A stretch of DNA of 64,000 nucleotides from Eunapius fragilis (taxonomy: Eukaryota; Porifera; Demospongiae; Spongillida; Spongillidae): assembly GCA_963681505.1 (NCBI GenBank), contig OY811975.1:8732635-8796634 (forward strand). Reading direction: 5' to 3'. Of this stretch, positions 34,522 through 44,929 are shown one piece after another (position 1 is the stretch's first letter; every line of letters starts with the position of its first letter). Position numbers and translations under genes: made by a program. The notes below the pieces were generated by a model, which worked only from the letters and a program-made list of their open reading frames with translations, was not told the origin of the DNA and made no database searches.

Positions 34522-35331
34522 CATTTCCCCTTGAGGTGTAAGTTCTAATAGCTTTTTAGCAGCAGCTTCAATTGATGCAGCTGCCTGAAGCAGTTCATTC
34601 TCAGCTATGACATTGGGGTCTCTAAGATTCCTACCATGTCAAACAATCAGTTCCTACCATGTCAAACAATCACTACTGACATTCTTATTAATGCCCACCC
34701 TAAATTTTCAGTAGCTGAGCAACCTGTACAATGTCACCAACCCAATTGGCTACTTCCTTGGAGAAGGCTGGCAAGCTTTGCTTCTTCTCGTAAGTAGGTT
34801 TGAGAACAATCTGGTGAACCAGCTCCAGGAGTGCCTTGAAATTAAAGCTGTGGCATATTCGCACCCTGTGGTAGACGGTGACAACAGAGGAAAGTCAATA
34901 CCTGGCTGTGAGCCCTGTTTAACGCTCCCAGGTGCTTACTTAGCCTTCAGTGTTGGGTCCTCTGCCTTGTAGGCTGCAGCCTTGCAAGTCTCCAGCAGCT
35001 CTGTGATGGCCTTTTGTGCAAACGCTGAGATGTCGGCCTGTCGACAAAAGTTACCAACAGAAACGGCCTTAGCAGAAGCAAGGGTGATGCCCTTGGTGCT
35101 GCGAATGAGATCTTCAGCTGTCGCTTGGCTCTTGGGAGCACTGGACTACTCAAATTCCTACTGAAGTACAAGTAAAGGAGTGGGAGTGGGTGGTAGAGGG
35201 AAGGGGAGGGAATAGGCAGGAGGGAGATGCAATACTACATCCACTACTTACCTGAAGGTCTGATAATATGGCTTCAACAGTGTTCTCCAAACTTCTAACT
35301 CCCTTTGCTGCCTCATCTTCAACGTTCTTCA
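34522..35331 (-). CDS. TLN: Talin, four exons of the C-terminal rod (partial)
   Basis: Four minus-strand exons match the talin rod in order. Exon a, 35331-35252: KNVEDEAAKGVRSLENTVEA, after CTTCTCAAGACAG and before GTAAGT. Exon b, 35145-34940: DLIRSTKGITLASAKAVSVG and NFCRQADISAFAQKAITELL, donor GTAAGC. Exon c, 34865 to ~34706, after CCGTCTACCACAG: ALLELVHQIVLKPTYEKKQS then KEVANWVGDIVQVAQLLK. Exon d, 34621-34522: DPNVIAENELLQAAASIEAA then AKKLLELTP, donor GTATGT. These correspond to vertebrate talin R12 to the start of R13 (I/LWEQ actin-binding module). Intron phases agree for a-b and b-c. The c-d junction has no GT donor in phase and meets a stop soon after LLK. No exon for the rest of R13, nor for upstream rod helices, was found nearby. 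It may be a stranded partial duplicate, or a true gene with exons I cannot see. Talin links integrins to actin at adhesions. Confidence 0.7.
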
Positions 35332-35534
35332 CTGTCTTGAGAAGGTTAGATACCTTACATCTGCACTACACGCACATGCACACGCTCACATACATATCAC
35401 ATACACACACCGTATAATCGCCCTGTATGCAGGTGTCATAGTTTTCAGTGGCGATTCCCAAGATACAACCTTTGAATCTTTTCTCAAAGGAAACGGTTTG
35501 GACGCTCACGTACGGCTTTCTCGCCATGCTGCAT

Positions 35535-35818
35535 GGAACCTGACCTCGAACACATACAGAGGAATCTCAATGACCTAATATTAGTGTCTCTCTCATCTGG
35601 ACAATAGTAGTATCTTTCCTCCTCCCCCTCCTCCTGAGGGCCCTTCTCCTCCCTCTCCTCCTCCTCCTCCCCTCTCCTCCTCCGCTCTCCTTCTCTTCCC
35701 TCTCCCTCTCCCCCCTCTCTCAGTGCTAATCAAGACGAGATGCTCCAGTCTGTAAATGAAACGAAGGCTTATCTTCTAGACCAGAAGGACACAGAAATTG
35801 CAGTCACTGTATGCCTTT
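35535..35818 (+). CDS. Possible two-exon plus-strand gene, unrecognised
   Basis: A plus-strand segment has exon signals stronger than chance. After a long pyrimidine tract (35580-35726) ending CTCTCTCAG comes ANQDEMLQSVNETKAYLLDQ then KDTEIAVT, followed by GTATGC. Upstream, an ATG at ~35535 opens MEPDLEHIQRNLNDLIL. Both pieces look helical and hydrophilic. The phases I can see do not join cleanly. It would run opposite to talin, starting ~200 bp beyond the last talin exon seen. Confidence 0.25.
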
Positions 35819-35924
35819 GCATGGGTGGGTTGGGTGTGGTCACCGTTGGGTAGGTGTGGTCACCTGTGCATGGGCCTCCAAAGGTGCTATAGTAGTTTAT
35901 GAACCAAGATGGGCTGGTGAGATG

Positions 35925-35925
35925 G

Positions 35926-35992
<67 letters not shown>

Positions 35993-36155
35993 TGTTTGTG
36001 TGTGTATGTATGTGCCTGTGTTTATGTGTGTGCATGTATGTGCCTGCGGTTGTGTGTGGTTGTGTGTGTGATATGTGTTCTTGTGTGTGTGTGTGTGTGT
36101 GCTTGTGTGCATGGGCCTGTGTGTGTGTTCCTGTGTGCATGTGTGCTGATGTGGT
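35925..36155 (+). repeat. TG-rich microsatellite, interrupted
   Basis: Pure TG 35925-35988, then TG/TGTATG/TGCC mixtures to 36155. The long Cys-Val or Thr-His frames here are artefacts of the repeat. Confidence 0.95.
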
Positions 36156-36588
36156 GCTGTCAGAAAGCTTCTGCTGATCATGTTGCATCAGAACACATTC
36201 TTGAAGGCTCTGATAATACTCAGTGAACAGTGAACACAGAAACCCCACTACATGTAGTTCACACACACTGGTTTTTAGCACAGCGCCCACCTCCACATGC
36301 ATGTTGTAAATGTTGTAAATGTTGTAAATGGTCCCACTTGACTTGTGTTCCCTGGGGGATCAGGTCACATTCCTCCATGCTCTAGTGTCCTGTACGTGCC
36401 AACGTAACGCATCCTTTTCCTTTTTGTAGTAATTTGCATGTATTGGTGCAGTACCTATGTGGGCATGCATGTGTGTACGTATACGTGTGTGTGCGTGCGG
36501 GTATGTGCGTGTGTGTGTGTGTGGTGTGTGTAAGTGTGTGTGAGTGTGTTGTGTGTGTGTGTGAGTGTGTGCGTGTGTGTTGTGTATG

Positions 36589-37706
36589 CAGCGGCGACGG
36601 AATCGTGGCCGCCGGAGCCGCCATGGCGGCGCCACTTTTTGTACCGATGATTAGTTATTCATGATCTTATATCAGTTAAATCGCTGGTGTAAGCACATGA
36701 GTGATAGCTTACAGTTGCTACTGCACCTGCTGCTCTCTCCAAGTGATTTATGTTTCATAAGAAATGCATGGCTTCAAGTTCAGTGTTGCATGTGTTTCAT
36801 AAGAAAATGGCTTCAAGTTCAGTGTTGTGTTTCATAAGAAAAAATGGGTTCAAGTTCAGCGTTGTGTTTCATAAGAAAATACATGGCAACAAGTTCATGT
36901 ATATTGTGTTTCATAAGAAAATACATGGCAACAAGTTCATGTATATTGTGTTTCATAAGAAAATACATGGCAACAAGTTCATGTATATTGTGTTTCATAA
37001 GAAAATACATGGCAACAAGTTCATGTATATTGTATTTCATAAGAAAATGGCTTCAAGTTCAGTAATTGCAAGTTGTATTCCTGAGAAACCATATCAACCT
37101 AGAGGGTTTTGACCAATGTAGCCAAAAGAAGCTTTCAGCCCTCATTAACATTGTTGTGAAGAAAATGACATATTCAGTTGCCTCTTATATAGCCAAATCG
37201 AAAAGATGCTTTTATGGTCTACTAATGCTGATACAGCGTTCATATCAATAGGTTTTAGCAATTGGAAAGACGCTGCGAAGAAATTTCTGATATACGAGGC
37301 TACAATATGTCATAAAGAAGCATGTCTAAAGGTCATTATTTTCCCATCAACTATACATCAGTTGCTTCCAGCCTCTCCTTGCAACACAAAGTAGAATGCA
37401 AAGAGACGTAGCAGTGTTCTTTTGAATATGAGATTGTTGGCAAGACAAGGGAAGCCGCTAAGAGGGCATGATTACAAAACAGAATCAATCTCTTTCAGTT
37501 GCTAAAACTTCGAGGTGAAGACGTTTCGAGAATTAAGTCATGGATAAACGAAGAAAGCATGCAGATAAGTATTCATCATGATTCAAAACGAAGTATTCAA
37601 ATTTATGGCGATGAGGGTTTTGCGATGTGCCATACTGCTTATTTGCAATTATTAATCATTTCATCCTAATGGCGGCTACACTTTTATATTCCTTCCGTCG
37701 CCGCTG
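36589..37706 (+). mobile_element. hAT-family DNA transposon remnant (ZMYM/TTF-type transposase)
   Basis: Terminal inverted repeats CAGCGGCGACGGAA (36589-36602 and inverse 37693-37706) bound 1118 bp. The plus strand keeps pieces of a transposase N-terminal half. The TTF-type zinc-finger region is IGFSNWKDAAKKFLIYE then CHKEACLKVI (37.25-37.33 kb). RLLARQGKPLRGHDY follows at 37.43 kb and LFQLLKLRGEDVSRIKSWIN at 37.49-37.55 kb. These are the hallmark blocks of ZMYM1-like/DUF4371 hAT proteins. The pieces lie in more than one frame with stops, and the catalytic core is absent, so this is a deleted, dead copy. A target duplication cannot be read because both flanks are TG repeat. Confidence 0.8.
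36750..37060. repeat. 42-bp minisatellite inside the hAT element
   Basis: Four nearly identical 42-bp units (TTTCATAAGAAAATACATGG, then CAACAAGTTCATGTATATTG) are flanked by shorter 31-37-bp variants with GGCTTCAAGTTCAGTGTTG. The period is a multiple of three, so long frames arise on both strands; I do not regard them as genes. Confidence 0.9.
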
Positions 37707-37833
37707 GTATGTGAGTGTGTGTGTGCGTGCGTGCGTATGTGTGTGAGTGTGTGTGCGTGCGTGTGTGTATGTATGTGAGTGTGAGTGCGTGCATGCGTGT
37801 GTGTGTGTGCGTGTGTATGTGTGTGTATGTGTG

Positions 37834-37881
<48 letters not shown>

Positions 37882-38424
37882 TGTGTGTGTGGGCGCGCGC
37901 GTTTGTAATAAATATAGATGTTTTGGCTGGGCCAGGACACATCACAGGGCTCATGGTGGAAGTGACGTACATTTACGATTAGTGAACCATGTCTATTTCA
38001 CATGCATATGGCACTGTGGTTATGTTAGTAATGGCGGTGTAATAGACACCACAATAAATAGTGAGTCTATCACCAAATTATGAGCAATATTGATTTGTAG
38101 TTCCAATTATTTATGTCATGCACCGTTATGTGTACACACTGCATAGACATAATTTTGAAATTACGCACATGCTAGTTTATGGATCACTCATCACTCATGG
38201 CGAGTGTTGTCGATACGGTTACAGGGTTTTACATTGGGTACAGTACTCCAGCCATAGCCTTGTCTGGGACCAGTTAATCCACCCGCCCTCCATTTCCCCT
38301 CTCTCCATTATGTACATGGACTTGATATGTCGTTATCATCAAACACATGGTGGGTGATACCCACAGGGCTTCTACCCTGGGACAGCCACCAAACTATTAT
38401 GCACCTATCATTGTTACGTGTGAG

Positions 38425-38622
38425 ACCCCCCCCCCCGGGGCGAAATCGGGGTTAGGTGGGGATTTGACGCGTGAATATCATTACTAGGAGACCATAGTCG
38501 GGCACGCGTTTGACCTTTTATCAGACCACATAGTATAGACATTTGACCGGTTATTAACCCCCAACCAGGGGCAGTTTGCTTTAATAAAGGTCAAATCCCT
38601 CCCAATGCCCCGGGGTAATATA
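38425..38622. mobile_element. Palindromic MITE, CCCCGGGGC...GGGATTTGAC type
   Basis: Left arm CCCCGGGGCGAAATCGGGGT ... GGGGATTTGACG; right arm (inverse) ACCCCGGGGCATTGGGAGGG ATTTGACC. Related words (TACCCCCCCATAGGGGCC, CGGGATTTGACC) occur in each unit of the 46.7-61.6 kb array (52.05, 56.34 and 60.98 kb). Confidence 0.55.
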
Positions 38623-38843
38623 ATGCATGGGTTTGTACAATATGAATATTGTGGGTACAATCACCTACTGGAGGTACAGTACATGCATTTATTTGCTGTA
38701 CATGATTAAAAATAGCATCAGAAATTCTTCTCTGTACTCTGTACCATTAACTATCTCTGCCGTTAGCTCTTATGACCACGAGTAGCCATCAATTACAGTT
38801 AGCAGGAAGTGTGCGTCGAAAGAACGATATTAATTTATCCCAC

Positions 38844-38967
38844 CACTGGCGTATACAGGAGGGTGCGGGTGGGATTTGAGACTGATACACAATCAGTTTT
38901 GGTTTTGGGGAGTCCGTATAAAAATTGATTTCGAATTTCATCTGAACCACCTCTGTATCCGCCAGTG
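38844..38967. mobile_element. 124-bp MITE, CACTGGCG termini
   Basis: Ends CACTGGCGTATACAGGAGG and CACCTCTGTATCCGCCAGTG are inverted matches at most positions. It has no coding capacity. TATCC on both sides hints at part of a target duplication. Confidence 0.6.
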
Positions 38968-39650
38968 TATCCTTTCAGCCCATAATCATGTCTAGTGTGG
39001 GTGCGACCGGGCACACGGCTTACATTTCTCTTTAGAAATAAAAATCGATTTATTTAGTGTACCATGCAGCATAATAGACGATCTCACTATTTGTACAGTG
39101 ATGAAATACTTCCCGGCCGTCATTTCTTAAACATGCAAAGATTGCAATGTACCCCCGCCCGGCTCATGGTTGTGTTTGGCCCATAGTGTGGGTAGCCAGC
39201 CAGCCATGTAACAGCTGTGCTTCGTACCACTGGGCCTACAGGGACCAATGGGTGACCCAATGGGTGATGCTGCTCATCATTGGATCGCAAGACGTTAGTC
39301 GTGGTTTGGTGAAGGTCTCAGGGTAGAAGCCTGTGGGTGCGGCTCATCGATGAAAATGGCATGTACATAATGGAGAGAGGGGATTGGAGGGTGGGTGAAT
39401 TAACTGGTCGCAGGCAAGGCTATGACTGGCCTGGAGTACTGCACCCATGCGTGCATGGTGCCCCTCACGTAAATTTAAAACCTGGAACTTTATCAACAAC
39501 ACTTTGGTGGATAAGGGGGGTGTTGTATGGCGGAAAGGTCGCCCTGCAATGCTATTGGGCACAGGCAGTTAGGTTTCAGTGAAGCAGAGAATCGTAGAGA
39601 ACAATCACAACTGGCATAATCAAGAAAGCTACGTTGCTATACTTAAGACA

Positions 39651-39847
39651 TTTTACGCTGATGTCACACATAATTAGGGGGGTCATGTTTTAAAATGGCA
39701 TAACATCACCATCATAGATTTTCCTTAAAGTTTCGTTAAGAAGTAAATTATCCCACGTTTCATTTTTACTGTATTTCATGGTGGAGCTTTTGTAATGGAC
39801 TTCTATACAGTGGATCGATGTTGAATTTTTCAATTTTAGCTGGTCAA
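39651..39847. repeat. Dispersed repeat, partner at 28961-29092
   Basis: See the partner: same orientation and same blocks, with an extra ~65 bp segment (CCATCATAGATTTTCC and neighbours). Confidence 0.7.
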
Positions 39848-40039
39848 ATTCTATGTGTACTAGGCATAAATTGTAATTAGAGCACACAATTTATTTACTA
39901 TTCTATGTGTACTAGCATGCAGCTCATCAGTGTGACTTGAAGCTGATAATAACAAAGCAGCCCAAAAATTGAACTAGGTAGAGGAAGAAACCATATTAGA
40001 ACTGTTCATATATAAAAAGCAATACAAATTATTAACAGT

Positions 40040-40621
40040 ACGTTGAACGTCTGGCCCCCTATAATGGTGACTCGATATCAGCATCGCTGTCCACGATTCC
40101 ATACATAGGCTGGCAGGTCACTTATGTGGTCAAGCACTAAGGAATGGAACATTCAGGATGGATAGAAATACATACATTGAAGTGTTGGCTGGACCAAGGT
40201 AATAAGGTAATGGCAGTCCTACCAAACAACTCAAATGTTTCTGCTCATAGTTCTTCAAACTCTTGTGTTTAGCCACAGTAGCCACCTACTTGAACGTCTG
40301 GTCCCTCATGATAGTGATATCAGCACCACTGTCCATGATTCCATACATAGGGATGCCCTGCACTTCCATTTTAACACAGCATGGTAGGGTTCCTTTGTCA
40401 CTTACTGTAAGATGGAGAACTTGTTCCCTGTCATCACTGAGGTCACTCTCCAACAGCTCTTGTGTGATCATCATGTCCATCTCCCTCCTAGGTCTGCACT
40501 CAATTGGTGGTAGATGATGTAGGTGGCCTACTTTGCTTTCTGTGGGCTTTGCCCTGCACAGACTGGACAGGTTGCCAATTCTGTCACATGAGTAGCACTT
40601 TCTTGTCTCTACAGCTCCCAT
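40040..40621 (-). mobile_element. LTR-retrotransposon fossil: gag zinc knuckle and protease
   Basis: Minus-strand 40621-40286 carries a zinc-knuckle-like CYSCDRIGN followed by an aspartic protease motif (MDSGADITIM). A second, more diverged piece of the same protease region lies at 40040-40115. The order is gag-end then protease, as in Ty3/gypsy-type elements. Only a fragment remains, with no LTRs seen. Old and broken. Confidence 0.65.
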
Positions 40622-40629
40622 GGGTTGAG

Positions 40630-40635
<6 letters not shown>

Positions 40636-40664
<29 letters not shown>
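40636..40664. repeat. Poly-G run (29 G)
   Basis: One uninterrupted G-run beside the zinc-knuckle fossil. Confidence 0.9.
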
Positions 40665-40666
<2 letters not shown>

Positions 40667-41379
40667 CTCTGGGACCTTGGGGCTTAAATGTAGTGCTACT
40701 TGTTTTCTTGCTTTGATGGGTCAGTTCATTAACAGGTTTAGAGGTTTGGTATTGCTCCCGATACTTTAGTCCTGCAAGATGCTTCTCATTATTCTCAGAT
40801 TTCATTGTGTGTTCCATATACTTGAATTAATACCTCATCTATTTGTAGAATGAGTACTGATAATAGATCACAACCAACCAGTACATGGAATGAGTGCATG
40901 TATGTGAACCAACATATGCATGTACACCATGTGAAAGGTGAAAATGATATGGTTAGCCTTTTGCCTTCTACAGAGCCACTTATCATGTCCGATGTACATG
41001 TGTCGTACTGCTCCCACTTCTTTAGTCCTGCATGCAAGATGCTTCTCATTATAATTCTTTGTATGATTTTGCTCCTTATACTGCTGGTCTGCTCATGAGA
41101 CTATACTTCAGACCTTCCATACAGCAATGTATCATGAGTCTCAACTGTCATTCCATCACAACCATATACCAGCCTAAATGCCTTTTCCTATTGTCCCTAA
41201 CACTTTCATCCTCACTCTGAGTGGTGTGCTGAAAGTCGTGGCAGACTTCAGCAGTGCTTGAAACATTGCCAAAGGTGTTCGCCTCAGGAGCAAGATGGCA
41301 AGCTCTACACCTGTTGGCTTGTGATAGTTGTAACCTGTCAATCGAGGAGAAGAACTATGGTAACAGACATGGAGACGCT

Positions 41380-41800
41380 AGCAGTAGTAGTCACTTCTAC
41401 TACTATATAATGTGAAAGTGTACACCGACCATCCAGTGGTTAAGGCAATCCTGCAGACACCAAGTGCAAATGGTAAACATGTGAGGTAGTGGTCGAAGGT
41501 ATTTAGCTTAGGGATCAGGTGTGTATAAATTGTATACCAGCCTGGCAAGGATAACTTAGCAGCTGATGCATTGTGAAGAAGACCTCTGCAAAATGCAGCA
41601 GGTGCTGGAGTTGCATTGGTGCAGGTAGACAACAATAGTACAGGTGTCTTTTCATGGAGGATGTGGTCAGAAGTGGTCAATTCATTGTAGAGACCCAGAA
41701 CTTGCTGCACTCATACAGTATATGGAAACGGGAGAGTTGGCAAAAGCCAACTCTGATGCTTGCACAATGGTTGTGCTGGAGCTGTTCTTCAGTGTGGAGA
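41380..41800 (+). mobile_element. Ty3/gypsy fossil: end of RNase H region
   Basis: The plus strand reads VYTDHPVVKAILQTPSANGK, then QPGKDNLAADALS, the TDH and ADALS landmarks at the end of the RNase H domain. PELAALIQYMETGELAKANS follows, as in the region before the integrase. Orientation is opposite to the protease fossil at 40.3 kb, so it is a separate insertion. Fragmentary, with several breaks and no LTRs. Confidence 0.65.
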
Positions 41801-41888
41801 TTGGTGCACTGGGTAGGCTTCTAATAAAGTAAACATGTTTTTGTCCAGATGGAGCAGAATCATGCTTCAGGTAACAGGGCTGGTTCAG

Positions 41889-42086
41889 CAGTGGCGGTCT
41901 GGTAAGGGGGCAAATGCCCCCCCCCCCCCCCCCCTCCAGCGGACTCCAAAAGGCGGGAGCCAAAACGGCAACAGGGCACCAAAATACCTACTAGCACAAT
42001 TTCACTCTCCAGGGGCACCATATAAGTGTAGTATCCCCCCCCCCCCCCCCCCCCCTCCCCGATAATTAATGCCCAGACCTCCACTG
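41889..42086. mobile_element. 198-bp hAT-type MITE
   Basis: Ends CAGTGGCGGTCTGG and CCAGACCTCCACTG are inverted matches with one difference. Flanks TGGTTCAG and GGGTTCAG make an 8-bp target duplication with one mismatch, as expected for hAT. Two poly-C runs lie inside. Confidence 0.8.
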
Positions 42087-42204
42087 GGGTTCAGAAGTGG
42101 TGGTGGTCAGGTAAAACCACTGCAAAAGTATTGCCCAATGTGCAGGGTGTGAGGTGGTGGAAACTACTTGGTAAGCCTCATCAGTACGAAGTGTGGGCTG
42201 CATA

Positions 42205-42289
42205 ACTGTGTGATGTGGTGTGTGTGTGTGTGTGTGTGTGTGCATGTGTGTGCATTTGCATGTTTATGTGTGTGTGTTTGTGTGTGTGT

Positions 42290-42325
<36 letters not shown>
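42205..42325 (+). repeat. TG microsatellite
   Basis: TG with TGCATG and TTTATG interruptions. It does not have the TG-module flanks. Confidence 0.95.
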
Positions 42326-42531
42326 TATCCCCTGGAGTCAGTATCCAGCTCATGCAGTATTGAATTCTGTGAAACCAGTACATATATGTGTGTGGGAGGA
42401 TGTTGTAGTTTATCCAATCAAACTGAGAGATAATATGTATAACCTCTGATTCGATGAGCTACTTTCAGATCGCTGGTTACAGGTCTAAGTATTATTAGAA
42501 CGCTCAAGAACTGAAGCATGATCCTGAATTC

Positions 42532-43883
42532 ATGGTGATGATGATAATCGACCTGTTGATTGCCTTATCCCCTCTCGGGAGCTATGTAACTAGGTCCGAT
42601 CAGGTCAATACCACCGTTACCATTCCACCAGGCTCTGCTCTGCAGGACTACCTATGCAGCGACCACTCCAGTCTAATACGACTGTTGTGTTGGAAGATGA
42701 AGAACATCGCATAGCTTCACAACCGACGTGCAATATATCCACTGAAGGCAGCGTAACGATGACGGGGTCTCTCGATTCAACGAAAAGGACAATTGTCCGT
42801 TGCGAATCGAAAACGAGTGCCGTATTTGCTAACTTTTCAGTACAAATGTTGACCATGGAACAAATTATGTTCATTAACTGTGTTATACAACTTGTATCAA
42901 TCGAAAATACTTTAATCGTGAACTGCACATTTCAGGACAGTACAAGTGGAGCTATATCGTAAAGCACAAATGTACTTATCAATACTAGTTTTGATACTAT
43001 TTTTGGTACTACGATATTGAATGGATCAACAGGTAATGTTAGCATCACAGGGTGCACATTTCAGAACAACAGTGCTGGTGGTGGTGCTGTGATGTATGGA
43101 TGAACAGGTGATGTTAGTATCACAGACTGTACATTTCTGAGCAACAGTGCTGGTAATGGTGGTGCTGTGATGTATGGATCAACAGGCGATGTTAGTATCA
43201 CAGACTGCGCATTTAAGAACAACAGTGCTGGTGGTGGTGGTGGTGCTGTGATATAGTATGGATCAACATGCAATGTTAGTATCACAAACTGCAAATTTCA
43301 GAACAACAGTGCTGGTGGTGGTGGTGCTGTGAAGTGAATTAGATCAACTAGCAATGTTAGCATCACAGACTGCACATTTATATTTCAGAACAACAGTGCT
43401 TATGTTGGTGCTGTGATGCTGCTTGAATTAACAGGCAATGTTACCATCACATGCAGCACATTTCAGAACAACAGTGCTGGTGGTGGTGGTGCTGTGGTGT
43501 TGGATGGATCAACAGTCGATGTTAGTATCACAGGGTGCACATTTCAGAACAACAGTGCTGGTTTTGGTGGTGGTGCTGTGATATTGCATATTTCAACAGG
43601 TGATTTTTGTATCACAGACTGCATATTTCAGAAGAACAGTGCTGGTGGTGGTGGTGGTGTGATGTTGTATGGATCAACAGGCGATGTTAGTATCACAGAC
43701 TGCACATTTCAGAGCAACAGTGCTGGTGGTGGTGGTGGTGCTGGATTGTTGGGTGGACAAATAGGCAGTGTTACACTAACTGACATCACATTCCATATGA
43801 ACAGAGGATTGGTTGGAGGAGCCATATACACTGAAAGGTTAGATAATACATTATCTGAACCTGCGGCAGCAGGTTCAATATAG
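42532..43883 (+). pseudogene. Broken beta-helix membrane-protein relative with an expanded repeat
   Basis: Starts like the gene at 20.2 kb: signal peptide (MIIDLLIALSPLGSYVT), then ALQDYLCSDHSS. The frame then shifts, and the homologous NTTVVLEDEEH, CNISTEGSVTMTG, TIVRCESKTSAVFAN and MEQIMFINC follow. From ~43020 to ~43780 come nine or ten tandem units of ~78-84 bp, each encoding about GSTGDVSITDCTFQNNSAGG plus GGAVMLY. Several units contain stops (for example TGA in place of the Gly codon at ~43100). The last unit leads into TLTDITFHMNRGLVGGAIYT and a stop at 43883. No membrane-helix exon follows. It is a dead or truncated paralogue in which one beta-helix coil has been amplified as a minisatellite. 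Confidence 0.75.
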
Positions 43884-44760
43884 GATTGATTGAGGGTTGA
43901 TGAATGTCATTAATAAAACTTCACTAGCGTCTGGAGGGACAACGGAGAAACGGATCGCTTATCTCTTTATCGCGATGGAATGAGAGCACAACGATCTACA
44001 GTTCTACGTTGGTTCCATGTCATAAAACGGTGTGGTTATAGAGAAACAAACAATTTCCTGTTTCTCGTGCCCAGTCCTAAAATAATTCTCCATCGTCGTC
44101 GTCTTCTTCTTCTTAGGAAGGTATAACTCGAGCCAGGAACGGTTTAGAAGGACGGGAATAGTACCAATCGCTTCGAAATTCACCGGCACGTTATCCTTAC
44201 ATGTCATATCACAGCAATTCGGCCGTCCGCACGCGGGTGATTACGCGTTCAGACATGTTCCGTGCATATCACAAAGCGTTCACTCACGGTTAACGTAGTC
44301 CCATTATTTTTAAAACTTCACCGTCCAACCTGTACGGGAATCTAATTAAACGCACATTTAACCCTCTCCAAGCGTTTATGAATACGCAGAGTCTATAAGT
44401 ACTGTCACCGCGACACAGGTCCCACTGCACACATGATGTATTCAATGAAGGTATGTGCGTATACACAATTCACTGTGGCAAATGCATTGTTATCCAAGGG
44501 GTGTATAATAGTAGTTGTTATACACGGGCCTGTATACAGAACGTATGCAGTTGCGTATGTTATGTGTATAACAAGGATACGCACTGTTATACTATTCTTG
44601 TGTATACTATTGTAATACTACAGGCATATACCTCCTGCCACTGTTATACACAATGGAGTATATCTAATTTAAACTAGTATATTAGCAAAATTACTGATCT
44701 CCTGTAAGTCACCAGGGCTGAAGTAAGCAGCATGTGTGCAGGTGGCTGTGCGCACGCGTG
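43884..44760. other. No gene seen
   Basis: Downstream of the broken beta-helix copy. Short frames with no recognisable content; TA/GTATAC-rich 44440-44680. Confidence 0.4.
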
Positions 44761-44769
44761 ATAGTGCAT

Positions 44770-44845
44770 GTTAGGGTGCCCATATGTGTGTGCGGGTGTG
44801 TGCGCGTTTGTGTGTGTGCGCGCGTTTGTGTGTGTGTGCGTGGGG
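44770..44845 (+). repeat. Short TG/TGCG microsatellite
   Basis: TGTGTGCGGG/TGCGCGTTTG-type interrupted repeat. Confidence 0.85.
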
Positions 44846-44929
44846 GGCTTCCAACGTGCAGGGGGTGTGACATGGTTAAATGAGTGTGGTTAGATGTTGT
44901 ATTTGAACCATTCCGGTGTTTTGTAGGAA

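Larger units (their letters stand above)
36425..37990 (+). repeat. TG module split by a hAT transposon
   Basis: The left half, with CAGTACCTATGTGGGCATGC and TG/TGCG repeat, ends at 36588. The right half, with TG/TGCG repeat, GGGCGCGCGCGTTTGTAATA and the TTTTGGCTGGGCCAGGACAC flank, starts at 37707. The halves together make one module like those in the 50-60 kb array. Confidence 0.85.
38236..39446. repeat. Inverted repeat of ~130-147 bp around ~935 bp
   Basis: 38236-38382 is the inverse of 39318-39446. Shared blocks (plus strand of the right arm): GGGTAGAAGCC, ATGTACATAATGGAGAGAGG, GGATTAACTGGTC-like and CTGGAGTACTG. The space between holds two small MITEs and no transposase. It could be the long termini of a non-autonomous transposon or an inverted duplication. 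Confidence 0.75.

Noticed and set aside
36750-37112. 120-codon frame with repeated HKKIHGNKFMYI
   Set aside because: It is a translation of the 42-bp minisatellite inside the hAT remnant; frames are open on both strands for the same reason.
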